Source: an uncultured Armatimonadota bacterium
GTDB lineage: Bacteria > Armatimonadota > Fimbriimonadia > Fimbriimonadales > Fimbriimonadaceae
Direction: 5' to 3'
Assembly (NCBI GenBank): GCA_903927025.1
Contig: CAIYLG010000015.1
Span: forward strand, 62,001 to 126,000
DNA: 64,000 bases
In this document: piece after piece, positions 8,386 through 17,142 of the stretch
Numbering within the stretch: position 1 is the stretch's first letter
Layout of the letters: every line of letters begins with the position of its first letter
The notes under the pieces: generated by a model
Database searches by the model: none
The model's input: the letters and a program-made list of their open reading frames with translations, nothing else
What the model was told of the DNA's origin: nothing
Made by a program: the position numbers and the translations under genes

Positions 8386-9849
8386 TGCATATCTACCCAT
8401 AGCTCGGTCGAGCCGAGCGTTGGCTGAATTGAAATCATAGAGAGCATTGACTTGATTGCTTTCTGCCAAAGTCAACGCGGTTTGAGCGTCACTGAGTTCA
8501 AGAAGCGGCGAGATTCCAGCCCGAGCAGAAACACCGGCTAGGTATCTCACCTGAGCAAGCTTAAATGCTTCTCTAGCCTCTGTCAGAGAAGCACTTGCCA
8601 CTTCGATTCGCTCCCTTGCTTCCTCGACCGAAAGGTAGGCCTGTTCGACCTCAAGGGTCACCTGATCGATCGCTTGACGTTGAACCGTCTGCGCCCCTTC
8701 CAATGTACCGAGGGCTTCTCTCCTTCTAGCTCGCGCCAATCCACCGTCAAAGATGGGTACAGAAAATAGCGCCTGGGCAGCCCAAGTGTGCACTAGCGGG
8801 GTTGTGCCTCCTGCATTAGGAGCGTACAGGTACGACCAAGACAGGTTGAGCCCAGGTAGCTCAGACCTTCTTGCCAGTGTCACTCCCTTCTTAGCGGCTT
8901 CAATGCTCGTAGCCGCTTCTTTGATTTCTGGACGTTGGGAAAGTGCTTCCTTTAAGTCTTCGTCAAATTCTGCACCCAGATTTCCCATGGATTGGGGAGC
9001 GTTAGCTTTAGGGCCGGGTTGGATGACTGCCCCTTCATCGGTAACTGCTAACGGAGTCGTCACCTGGATGCCTATGACAAGGTTGAGTACACCAAGGTTT
9101 GTTTGGAATCGATTTTTCGCAACAATGACATTCTGTTGAGCAGCTGCAACATCCGTCTGACCACGCAGCACGTCAAACTTGGTGACCACTCTTGCATCGA
9201 ATTTACTTTGAGCGTCCTTTAGTCTGTCCTGAGTATCTTTTAGGTCTTCCTTTGCCACCCTGACGAGTGCCTGCGCACGAAGCACATCGAAGAATGCACC
9301 TTTCACCTCGCTCACAATCTGGTTGCGAGTTCGATCCACATCAAGTCGATACGCCTGTTCCTGAAGCTTGGCCTGCTGTGTCGCTGTCCGAATGTTGCCG
9401 CTGATGTCAATTGGAAGTTGGGCCGTAACGCCGACGAGTTTCTGTTGGACATTTTGATTCACGATCTCTGCTCCAATAGGTTTATTGAAGTTCTGCGGAT
9501 TGTCCGAGATGAGAGTCTTGTTCTCGACAGAGTCATTGATGCGAATGAAATCCAAAGCAGATCCCAGTGTGGGATTCATGACAGTGAATGCTTCCGATGT
9601 CTTTCCTTGGGCTACGAGTAGATTCGCCTCCGAGAGGGCCAAGGAATGGTTCGTTACTAGGCTGATTCGAATAGCTTGATCCAGAGTCAGCGTTTTTCCT
9701 TGAAGGTACTTTCCAAGATCCTCCAATCGAGGGGATTTGTTTGCGGATCGCAAAGCTCCTCCATCGCGTGGGAGCTTTTGAGCTACAGAGACGCCGACGA
9801 TCATTAGCGATGAGACGCCAGTAAGAACGAGCAGAGCAGTCTTTCTCAT
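8371..9849 (-). CDS. TolC family outer membrane efflux protein
   Basis: This 492-residue protein has a signal peptide (MRKTALLVLTGVSSLMIVGVSVAQ) and two outer-membrane-efflux-protein repeats. Long alpha-helical hairpins are rich in Ala/Gln/Glu (TQQAKLQEQAYRLDVDRTRNQ and AREAFKLAQVRYLAGVSA). SWSYLYAPNAGG and LFSVPIFDGGLARARR are typical TolC positions. It forms the outer-membrane channel of a tripartite pump. It is the last gene of the three-gene operon, and its ATG overlaps the stop of the adaptor gene by four bases. Confidence 0.94.
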   Translation of the reverse strand: MRKTALLVLTGVSSLMIVGVSVAQKLPRDGGALRSANKSPRLEDLGKYLQGKTLTLDQAIRISLVTNHSLALSEANLLVAQGKTSEAFTVMNPTLGSALDFIRINDSVENKTLISDNPQNFNKPIGAEIVNQNVQQKLVGVTAQLPIDISGNIRTATQQAKLQEQAYRLDVDRTRNQIVSEVKGAFFDVLRAQALVRVAKEDLKDTQDRLKDAQSKFDARVVTKFDVLRGQTDVAAAQQNVIVAKNRFQTNLGVLNLVIGIQVTTPLAVTDEGAVIQPGPKANAPQSMGNLGAEFDEDLKEALSQRPEIKEAATSIEAAKKGVTLARRSELPGLNLSWSYLYAPNAGGTTPLVHTWAAQALFSVPIFDGGLARARRREALGTLEGAQTVQRQAIDQVTLEVEQAYLSVEEARERIEVASASLTEAREAFKLAQVRYLAGVSARAGISPLLELSDAQTALTLAESNQVNALYDFNSANARLDRAMGRYALKIG

Positions 9850-11561
9850 TTCTTGTCGCTCGCAACTGGCTTTACCTTGTCTCCCTCTTGGAGGGATTCG
9901 TCTAAGTTGGTGGCCAAGATCTCCTTTCCCGTGAGGCCCTCCAGGATCTCAACCTCGCCTCCGAAATCTCTGCCAACTTTCACCGTGGCGTAATGGAGAG
10001 TGCCATCAGGCTTCACCACTCCGACCCGAGTCCCTTTAGAGTCGAAGATGAGAGCGACTGCAGGGATACGAATCGCACCGGCTCCCGAAGTCCCCAAGAA
10101 CTTTATCTGCGCAAACATACCAGGCTTCAAACTCCCGGATTCATTCGGGATCTTAACCTCAACAAGGAGTGTCCTGGACGATGCATCCAGGGCGCCGCTC
10201 ACGTGAAATACCTTCCCGAGGAAAACCCTGCCTGGAAACTCTCGGGTGACCACTTGGGCATCCTGACCTTCTCGAATCGAAGTGACCGAGTCTTCGGGAA
10301 CGTTTGCCTGGGCAAGAAGTGTGTCCGTCCTAGCGAGTCCAAAGAGCCCCTTCTTGGTCACAGTATTGCCAGGGTCGGAAGCACCGGAACCACTGCCGGA
10401 GTTGTTGACGAGATCGCCAACATCCACATTTCTCGCGGTAATGACTCCACTGAAGGGCGCAACCACGTGCTCAAAAGCCTGGAGAGCGGAGAATTTTCGA
10501 TAATTTGCCTGATTGGAACCAACCGTAGCTTTCGCGGCAGACACGTTTGCCACACTCGCATTCTTAGCAGAATATGCTGCAGATAGATTTGCCTTCGACG
10601 ATTCTAGAGCGGCTTTGGCCGCCTGTATCTTCTGCTCCCCAGAAAGCACATCGGCCTGTGTTGCCGCGAACTCTGCCTGCTGAGATTTGACCGATTCTCG
10701 TGTCGCCATAACATCGGCTTCAGCAGAACTCACCTCGGCCATTGCCGCATCTACCTTGGCAATGCTAGCATCAAAGTCTGACTGCTTCTCATCAACATCT
10801 TGCCCTGATACTGCGTCTGCCTTCTCCAATTCCTTCCACCTGGCAAGTGTCTTTCTTGCGATGGTGTGGCCAACCTTAGCTCGTTGAAGCTCTGCTTTAG
10901 TTCCGTCCAGCCGTCGTTCAGCCTGTTGATATTTAGCTTGAGCTACATCGACCGCTGATCTCGCCTCAAGCGCCTTCGCTTTAAGGTGTGCCAAATCGGC
11001 TTGCGACTGGCCCACATTCGCTCGATACATCACGATCTGAGAATTCGCCGATGAAATGGCAGCGTCAAGACGGCTGACATCTGCCCTAGCTTGGTCAACT
11101 CCAGCGGATGCATGGGAAACTTCCGACTGAGATTGAAGCAGCTGTTGATCCATTTCTGGTGACTCAATGTCTGCAAGGATATCGCCAGCCTTGACCTTAC
11201 TGCCGATATCAACATATCGCGCCTTCACATAGCCATTCGTTCTGGCGTTGAGGGTGGTTTCCTCAATTGCCTGTAAATTACTAGGGAGCATTATCTCTGA
11301 GGCGGTAGCTGTCCGTGTGAGCGACACGACGCTCACTACAGGAAGTTCTCCCTTCAACTCCTTGACTTGCGAAGCCAGATCCTTGGACTGCTGGAGCTTA
11401 GGCTTTGCTCCGGCGTAGCCAAGCGCAGCTATCACCAGGACAGCTATCCAGATACCACCTTTACCGCGCCGCTTGGGTGACATCGTGAGGTTTGGAGATC
11501 CATGCGCTTGATGAACATCCGAGTGAACAGGAGTAGAATTTGAGCTTTCGTTTGGGTTCAT
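9846..11561 (-). CDS. RND efflux periplasmic adaptor subunit
   Basis: This membrane-fusion protein links the inner-membrane pump to the TolC channel. It has a Pro/Ser-rich cytoplasmic start, one transmembrane segment (GIWIAVLVIAALGYAG) and a barrel-sandwich half-motif (TLNARTNGYVKARYVDIGSKVKAGD). A very long coiled-coil hairpin of about 220 residues, rich in Ala/Gln/Ser, follows, then the second half-motif (VVAPFSGVITARNVDVGDLV) and a beta-barrel. At 571 residues it is long for the family because of the hairpin. I start at the ATG at 11561, 28 bases after the permease stop; a frame open to 11663 would overlap the permease. Confidence 0.93.
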   Translation of the reverse strand: MNPNESSNSTPVHSDVHQAHGSPNLTMSPKRRGKGGIWIAVLVIAALGYAGAKPKLQQSKDLASQVKELKGELPVVSVVSLTRTATASEIMLPSNLQAIEETTLNARTNGYVKARYVDIGSKVKAGDILADIESPEMDQQLLQSQSEVSHASAGVDQARADVSRLDAAISSANSQIVMYRANVGQSQADLAHLKAKALEARSAVDVAQAKYQQAERRLDGTKAELQRAKVGHTIARKTLARWKELEKADAVSGQDVDEKQSDFDASIAKVDAAMAEVSSAEADVMATRESVKSQQAEFAATQADVLSGEQKIQAAKAALESSKANLSAAYSAKNASVANVSAAKATVGSNQANYRKFSALQAFEHVVAPFSGVITARNVDVGDLVNNSGSGSGASDPGNTVTKKGLFGLARTDTLLAQANVPEDSVTSIREGQDAQVVTREFPGRVFLGKVFHVSGALDASSRTLLVEVKIPNESGSLKPGMFAQIKFLGTSGAGAIRIPAVALIFDSKGTRVGVVKPDGTLHYATVKVGRDFGGEVEILEGLTGKEILATNLDESLQEGDKVKPVASDKK

Positions 11562-11589
11562 TTCAACATTTGGCTGGGTTGGACGACTA

Positions 11590-14500
11590 TTAGGGTGTAA
11601 CAGTGGAGTTGGTGTGCCCCTTGATTGGCTGGGTACGGAGCAGACTGTAGACAAGAGGTACAAATACGAGAGTTGTCACGGTAGCGACAATGAGTCCGCC
11701 GATTACGGCGCGACCAAGTGGGGCATTCTGCTCGCCACCTTCTCCTAGGGCGAGGGCCATCGGGAGCATTCCAAGTATCATTGCCAACGCAGTCATCAGA
11801 ACCGGGCGCAGACGCGTACACCCTGCTGTAACCGCAGCGGTGGTGGCATCATCCCCTTCCATTCGCCGATCATTGGCGAAATTAATCACAAGGATGCTGT
11901 TCGCAGTTGCCACACCGACGCACATAATCGCTCCCATCAAGGCAGGCACATTGAAGGTTGTGTTTGATGCGAAAAGGATCGTGAGGATCCCGCTTAGCGC
12001 TCCCGGGAGGGCGCTAATGATAATGAACGGATCAACCCAAGACTGGTAGTTGACCACGAGCAGGAAGTAGACCAGCACAATTGCGGCAAGCAACCCGGCT
12101 CCCAGGCCGAGGAACGACGCGTTCATGCTTTCAACTTGACCGCGAATGACAATTGTGGTCCCGTGGGGAAGTTTGGACTTGTATCCATCCACGATGGATT
12201 GAATGTCCGACGAGACCCCTCCAAGGTCCCTTCCCTGCACGTTTGCATAGATGTCAAACGTCGGCTGGACGTTGTAGTGGTTGATGACTGCGGTCGTCTT
12301 GCGACGAGTCACAGTAGATACGTTAGAGAGTTGCTGGCCAATTTGTGAGGACGGCGTGGGAAGTGACAACTTGTTGAGCTCCTCGAGATTGCTCACATCA
12401 CGCTGAGGGGTCTGGACTGCAACCAGATAGCTCACACCATTCTTGGGATTAACCCAGTAGTTCGGCATGACCTGCCCGCTGGAACTGAGGGATACCAACA
12501 GGTTGTTGGCAATATCCTTCTGTGAGAGCCCCAGTTGTTGCGCCTTTTCATAGTCCACTCGAATGTGAAACTCTGGATTGTCAACTACCTGGTGGATATG
12601 CACGTCTGCCGCACCTGGAACAAGGCGTACTTTCCGGGTCAGTTCCTGAGCAACCTTGTAGTTGTCCGGACTGTTGCCGACAATCTGCACATCAATGGGG
12701 GCTGGCAAGCCGAAATTCAAGATCTGGGTAGTGATATCGGCAGGTTGAAAGAAGAATGTGCAGTTTGGATATGACTGCGACAATAGTGTTCGGAGTCGGT
12801 CTACGTAGGTATGAGTAGGTTCGTGACCTTCTTTAAGCTGCACCAGAATTTCACCATCCGATGCACCAATTGCCCCCGTAGTATTGTAGGCAACGTTGAC
12901 TCCTCCAACGGGAAGCCCAAGGTTATCAAGGACGACATCAAGATCCTTGGATGGAATCGTTTGAGATATTGAATGTTCCACCTGGGCAAATAGTCGCTGA
13001 GTCTCCTCAAGCCGCGTTCCTGACGGTGCCCGGACGTGGAGTCGGAATGAACCCGCATCAACGGTTGGAAAGAAATCTTCTCCGATAAGCGGCAAAAGAC
13101 CAAAGGAGGCTACGAAAAATATACAGAAGCCCGTGATGACTGCCTTACGCCGGGCTACCGCGCCGTGAATCATATTTCGGTAGCTGTTCAGAACTCTCTC
13201 GAAGATCACATTGAACCGCAGGTGAATTCGCCAGATCCAGTCTCCTTGAAGGGGTTGCCCCCCTGCTGAATGCTCATGTCCATGAGCATGGAGGTGCGCC
13301 TCCTTGCCCAGCAGCTTCACCGCCATGACCGGCACAAAAGTCCGAGACAGGATATACGAAGCGGCCATGGCGAACACGACCGACATTGCCAACGGCTTAA
13401 AGAGTGAGCCAGCGGCTCCCGAAAGCACCATGATCGGCAGGAAGACGATGCAGATAGAGAGTGTCGCAGCAATCTGAGGGGCCGCAATCTGCTCAGCACC
13501 ATCGACGATGGCTCTTTCTAATTGCTTGCCCAACCCAAGGTTTCTATAGATATTCTCAATGGAGACGATAGCGTTGTCAACCAAAATGCCAATCGCCAAC
13601 GCCAATCCACCAAGCGTCATCACGTTGATCGTTTGGCCTGTTACCTTGAGACATATCACTGAAAATAGGATCGATAGCGGAATCGACATTCCGACAATCA
13701 GGGTGCTACGCCAGCTCCCAAGGAAGAGCAGGATCATGAGAGACGTGAGCACGGCGGCAATAACACCCTCGCGCACCACTCCATCAACCGAGGCCTGAAC
13801 AAAGACACTCTGGTCTGAAACGACATCCACGTGCAAATTGGATGGAAGCGTGCTCTGAACCTGAGGAAGTGTCTCGCGGACGCGTTTTACGACCTCCAGA
13901 GTCGAGGCGTCTCCGCTCTTAAGGATGGTCAAGAGGACGGAAGCTCTACCGTCCTTGTGCACGACGTTCGTCTGAATCGCAGAGCCATCATGCACTTGGG
14001 CGACATCTCGGATATAAACCATTGAACCGTTGACCTCTTTGATCGGAATGTCATTAAGCGGCTCAATACTTGTCGGACTGCTGTTCAGGCTGACGATATA
14101 TTCTCTCGAAGCGACCTTCATCGTCCCCGTAGGAAGAATCAAATTCTGGGTGTTGATCGAATTTGCGACATCCATAGGTGTCAGCCGCTTCGCCTGAAGC
14201 GATGCTGGGTTGATATCCACCATGACCTGTCTAGGCTTGCCACCGTATGGAGATGGAATGGCTGTTCCTCGAACCGCCGCAAGTTGAATCCGAATAAAAT
14301 TCTGCGCGTAGTCGTAAAGTTGCGCCTCGGACATATTCGGACTCGAAACTCCCAATTGCATGATCGGAACGCTCGACGCGTTGTACTGGATGATCAGGGG
14401 AGGTGTGATTCCCGGCGGAAGCAGCTTTAATACGGACTGCGATGTCGCAGTGATCTCAGCGACAGCAGCGTCAACTTTAGCGCCAGGCTGGAAGTAAATC

Positions 14501-14778
14501 TTGATAATGCTGATGCCGGGCATCGACTGTGACTCCATGTGCTGGATATCGTTCACAGCCGAGCTATAGGAACGCTCAGCGTAGTTCACAATCCGCTTCT
14601 CCATCACATCCGGAGAGGCGCCAGAGTATTGCCAAATCACGGTGGCAACCGGAATGTCGATGGAAGGAAAGACGTCTGTGGGCGTGCTCTTATATGAAAC
14701 AATCCCAATAACGGCAAACAGGAGTGCCATGACGATGGTGGTGTATGGCTTCGCAAGAACACGTTTAACGTTGAACAT
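11590..14778 (-). CDS. RND family efflux permease
   Basis: This 1062-residue inner-membrane proton-driven exporter has the usual length and 12-helix layout with two large periplasmic loops. The N-terminal helix (PYTTIVMALLFAVIGIVSY) is followed by TDVFPSIDIPV. The helix-4 proton relay GGLALAIGILVDNAIVSIENIYR contains the key Asp. A His-rich cytoplasmic insert (HLHAHGHEHSAGG, near residue 505) is unusual and could bind metal. It is the first gene of the operon with the adaptor and TolC. The substrate (drug, lipid or metal) cannot be set from sequence. Confidence 0.96.
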   Translation of the reverse strand: MFNVKRVLAKPYTTIVMALLFAVIGIVSYKSTPTDVFPSIDIPVATVIWQYSGASPDVMEKRIVNYAERSYSSAVNDIQHMESQSMPGISIIKIYFQPGAKVDAAVAEITATSQSVLKLLPPGITPPLIIQYNASSVPIMQLGVSSPNMSEAQLYDYAQNFIRIQLAAVRGTAIPSPYGGKPRQVMVDINPASLQAKRLTPMDVANSINTQNLILPTGTMKVASREYIVSLNSSPTSIEPLNDIPIKEVNGSMVYIRDVAQVHDGSAIQTNVVHKDGRASVLLTILKSGDASTLEVVKRVRETLPQVQSTLPSNLHVDVVSDQSVFVQASVDGVVREGVIAAVLTSLMILLFLGSWRSTLIVGMSIPLSILFSVICLKVTGQTINVMTLGGLALAIGILVDNAIVSIENIYRNLGLGKQLERAIVDGAEQIAAPQIAATLSICIVFLPIMVLSGAAGSLFKPLAMSVVFAMAASYILSRTFVPVMAVKLLGKEAHLHAHGHEHSAGGQPLQGDWIWRIHLRFNVIFERVLNSYRNMIHGAVARRKAVITGFCIFFVASFGLLPLIGEDFFPTVDAGSFRLHVRAPSGTRLEETQRLFAQVEHSISQTIPSKDLDVVLDNLGLPVGGVNVAYNTTGAIGASDGEILVQLKEGHEPTHTYVDRLRTLLSQSYPNCTFFFQPADITTQILNFGLPAPIDVQIVGNSPDNYKVAQELTRKVRLVPGAADVHIHQVVDNPEFHIRVDYEKAQQLGLSQKDIANNLLVSLSSSGQVMPNYWVNPKNGVSYLVAVQTPQRDVSNLEELNKLSLPTPSSQIGQQLSNVSTVTRRKTTAVINHYNVQPTFDIYANVQGRDLGGVSSDIQSIVDGYKSKLPHGTTIVIRGQVESMNASFLGLGAGLLAAIVLVYFLLVVNYQSWVDPFIIISALPGALSGILTILFASNTTFNVPALMGAIMCVGVATANSILVINFANDRRMEGDDATTAAVTAGCTRLRPVLMTALAMILGMLPMALALGEGGEQNAPLGRAVIGGLIVATVTTLVFVPLVYSLLRTQPIKGHTNSTVTP

Positions 14779-14910
14779 TACTGATTCAAAACCGGCGCTG
14801 GAACATCATCGTCCCCTTGCTTGTCAGGCAACTATACCGTTCCCCGTTACACACAATTAGTGCCATCACAATGCTGACACCCTCGCTAGAGTTAGCATTT
14901 TTCGTATTCA

Positions 14911-14931
14911 GACTAAATAGATCGACTAAAT
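14911..14931. repeat. direct repeat GACTAAAT, 13-bp period
   Basis: GACTAAAT occurs at 14911-14918 and again at 14924-14931, so the copies are about one helical turn apart and on one DNA face. It lies upstream of the RND operon and could be a regulator site. There is no direct proof of binding. Confidence 0.35.
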
Positions 14932-15076
14932 CCTATCAGACGAAAATAGGGCAATAATTGTCTGAGCTTCTATTCTTTTTGAACCTAAACGAACCCATAC
15001 TTCTACTATATAGCTTTAACAAACTAACATCACATTTCACAAGTTGAGCCTCGCAGGTTAGTCAGAAGTCGACATA

Positions 15077-15092
15077 CTGAGAAATATCTCAG
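15077..15092. promoter_or_regulatory. candidate operator, inverted repeat CTGAGA-N4-TCTCAG
   Basis: CTGAGA AATA TCTCAG is a perfect 6+6 inverted repeat centred about 143 bases before the Rrf2 copy 2 start and 306 bases before the RND start. Its size fits a dimeric winged-helix repressor. The divergent Rrf2 protein is the natural candidate to bind it; this is inference. Confidence 0.45.
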
Positions 15093-15148
15093 GGATAGGC
15101 AAAGGCACACATAATCAACCTAGATTTATCCCAGATAACAAATAAGAC

Positions 15149-15160
15149 TCAATCGATTGA
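15149..15160. promoter_or_regulatory. 12-bp palindrome TCAATCGATTGA upstream of Rrf2 copy 2
   Basis: The site is perfectly symmetric and followed by TTAACATACTC. A related CGATTAACTAAC element occurs at about 7393 upstream of the TSUP-Rrf2 copy 1 pair. The shared motif could be a site common to both regulators. Confidence 0.35.
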
Positions 15161-15227
15161 TTAACATACTCAGTCCAACAACTCAAGGTAGTTGCTTAGT
15201 CAACACAGCTCATGGTTAACTCTGAGG

Positions 15228-15653
15228 ATGCTATCCAGCCGAGCGCGCTACGCGACACGTGCAGTCCTGGACTTGAGTCAGCAGTTTGACAAGGGACCAA
15301 CACACATCAAAGAAATTGCGGAACGCCAAAATATCCCAGTTGGATTTCTTCAGCAAATTCTCGGCGCCCTCAAGATGACTGGCTTCGTAGTCAGTCAGAA
15401 GGGGCCAGGAGGCGGCTTCACGCTTTCGAGAAAGCCAGCCGAGATAAGTCTGGGGGCGGTACTTAGGGCAATGGACGGGCCATTGGCCCCCACAAGCTGT
15501 GTGAGCCAGACAAGACGCGGAGAATGCGGCTGTCCCGACGCCAAGACATGCCCAACCCGAGACTACTTTCAACAAGCCAGAGATACTGCCGCTGAAATAC
15601 TGGATTCGACTAGCTTCGCCGATCTAATAGCCCCAGGAAAGGAGATCCTTTGA
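15228..15653 (+). CDS. Rrf2 family transcriptional regulator, copy 2
   Basis: This close paralogue of the regulator at 7939 starts MLSSRARYATRAVLDL and has the same wing and recognition region (IPVGFLQQILGALKMTGFV). The same cysteine arrangement (SCVSQTRRGECGCPDAKTCP) is expected to hold an Fe-S cluster or act as a thiol switch. I start at the ATG at 15228 by alignment with the paralogue; a TTG at 15192 with AAGG upstream would add 12 residues. It is divergent from the RND efflux operon, the usual position for a local regulator. Confidence 0.92.
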   Translation: MLSSRARYATRAVLDLSQQFDKGPTHIKEIAERQNIPVGFLQQILGALKMTGFVVSQKGPGGGFTLSRKPAEISLGAVLRAMDGPLAPTSCVSQTRRGECGCPDAKTCPTRDYFQQARDTAAEILDSTSFADLIAPGKEIL

Positions 15654-15663
15654 TTTTCCTGGG
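15632..15663. terminator. hairpin between convergent Rrf2 copy 2 and tRNA-Thr
   Basis: CCCAGGAAA at 15632-15640 pairs perfectly with TTTCCTGGG at 15655-15663; the stop codon of the Rrf2 gene lies in the loop. Neither side has a strong U-tract. The location between convergent genes favours a bidirectional transcription end. Confidence 0.4.
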
Positions 15664-15671
15664 ACATGAAA

Positions 15672-15746
15672 TGGAGCCGATGACAGGACTCGAACCCGCG
15701 ACCCGCTGTTTACAAAACAGCCGCTCTACCACTGAGCTACATCGGC
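15672..15746 (-). tRNA. tRNA-Thr (anticodon UGU), CCA encoded
   Basis: Read on the minus strand, the acceptor arms GCCGATG/CATCGGC pair fully. The D arm GCTCAGTGGTAGAGC, the anticodon arm GCTGT-TTTGTAA-ACAGC with TGT at positions 34-36, and the T arm with GGTTCGAGTCC are all standard. The discriminator U is followed by an encoded CCA. Confidence 0.95.
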
Positions 15747-15792
15747 AAGGACACTAATAGTGACCGATTGAGAGACTGGGAATCAAGTGCCT

Positions 15793-16200
15793 TTAGGCTT
15801 TGGAGCGCTTGCGCGTTCTGACCAGCTTAGGAGATCCGTCAGCTCCGTATCCAAGCTTATAGCCTGCAGGAAGATTCTTAAGGGCCTCTGCCAGCTCATT
15901 TGGCATGCTGACCGAAGATGCTCTTCTTCGCGTTCTGCGCTTGCCTGGATTCAGCACATCAAATGCCTCGGTAGCATCAGCATCCTTATCAAGCGGATTC
16001 AGCTGCTTGGTATCGATCTCATACAGCTCTGATGATGCTGGGAAGGACAGGAACAGATAATTGGAACTGCTCAGCATCCTAGCCTTAACTGGTACCGAGA
16101 ACTTCTTGACGCCGACCTTAATCGACAGAACTCCTTCTTTCTCTTGTGCCTTGAACTTCAGTGAATTCTTAACGTTTTGGACTGTTTTCTTCAAATTCAA
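15793..16200 (-). CDS. hypothetical basic protein
   Basis: This 135-residue protein is rich in Lys/Arg at both ends (VKNSLKFKAQEKEG and GKRRTRRRASSVSMPNEL). A middle part of short beta strands reads KFSVPVKARMLSSSNYLFLSFP. It has no signal peptide and no catalytic motif that I recognise. The basic tail suggests nucleic-acid binding, but that is inference. It lies between tRNA-Thr and panC on the same strand. Confidence 0.65.
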   Translation of the reverse strand: MNLKKTVQNVKNSLKFKAQEKEGVLSIKVGVKKFSVPVKARMLSSSNYLFLSFPASSELYEIDTKQLNPLDKDADATEAFDVLNPGKRRTRRRASSVSMPNELAEALKNLPAGYKLGYGADGSPKLVRTRKRSKA

Positions 16201-16286
16201 CCCCTATTAGTGTTTATCACTTTACTCTAATCGAACCTTAACTTGCCTTAAACACCGTTAATAATTGCGCTCAAAACCCTATGGAT

Positions 16287-17111
16287 TCACAGAATGATGT
16301 TGTCGATCAATCTTGTTTTACCGAGATATGCGGCGGCAATCAGCGCTGAACCCTCTTTGGCACTGTGGGTGGAATGGGTAGAGGAGAGGTCGATTAGCTC
16401 AAAGTAATCCACTCTAAATCCGACTGCTTCCAGCGAAGATTTCGCATGACGCAATTGGACTTCAACCTCTTCAGAACTTAAATTATTGTCCTTCAGAGCA
16501 AGTGCTGAACTTATCAATTGTCGTTGGAGTTCAGGCGCGATCGCTCTCTCCGATTCTGTAAGGTACATGTTCCTAGATGAGAGGGCGAGCCCGTCTGATT
16601 CGCGCACAGTGGGTTGTAGGCTGACCGTTACGGGCAGGTTCAAATCTGCAGTCATTCGACTGATGACGAGGCATTGCTGCAGGTCTTTCAACCCAAAATA
16701 AGCCACATTGGGCCGCACTACATTGAACAGCTTACATACAATCGTGGCCACACCTTCAAAGTGCCCGGGCCTCGACGCACCCTCCCAAAGGGTGGTGACT
16801 GCAGGAACATGAATGGTGGTACCCCTGCGCGGGTACATCTCATCCGTAGTGGGGGCAAACAGGATGTCGACTCCAGCGGCCTGCGCCATTTCAGCATCTC
16901 TTTCAAGATTCCTTGGATACCGCTCAAAGTCCTCCCCGGCACCAAATTGAGTCGGATTCACAAAGAGAGACGCCACAACAAACCCACATTCAGCTTTGGC
17001 GGTGCGCATCAGAGAAAGGTGACCTTCATGAAAGCCACCCATCGTAGGAACAAAGCCAACTGTTTGATTAGCCGGATGAGGAAGATCGGAGATTACGTGG
17101 ACAATTTGCAT
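16287..17111 (-). CDS. panC: pantothenate synthetase
   Basis: This 274-residue ATP-dependent ligase joins pantoate and beta-alanine to give pantothenate. The nucleotidyltransferase motif VGFVPTMGGFHEGHLSLM (HxGH) is near residues 18-35. Further family blocks are SLFVNPTQFGAGEDFERYPR, YFGLKDLQQCLVI and RESDGLALSSRNMYL. It follows panB by 31 bases, so the last two steps of pantothenate synthesis are encoded together. Confidence 0.97.
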   Translation of the reverse strand: MQIVHVISDLPHPANQTVGFVPTMGGFHEGHLSLMRTAKAECGFVVASLFVNPTQFGAGEDFERYPRNLERDAEMAQAAGVDILFAPTTDEMYPRRGTTIHVPAVTTLWEGASRPGHFEGVATIVCKLFNVVRPNVAYFGLKDLQQCLVISRMTADLNLPVTVSLQPTVRESDGLALSSRNMYLTESERAIAPELQRQLISSALALKDNNLSSEEVEVQLRHAKSSLEAVGFRVDYFELIDLSSTHSTHSAKEGSALIAAAYLGKTRLIDNIIL

Positions 17112-17142
17112 TAAGTTCTTCCGAATTAGGCCCTTAGTCCGA

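Larger units (their letters stand above)
14779..15227. promoter_or_regulatory. 449-bp AT-rich divergent control region between the RND operon and Rrf2 copy 2
   Basis: No gene is seen here. The region is clearly AT-richer than its flanks and holds several symmetric elements, listed separately: a direct repeat of GACTAAAT, a 16-bp inverted repeat at 15077 and a TCAATCGATTGA palindrome at 15149. It must contain the promoters of both divergent units. Confidence 0.6.
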
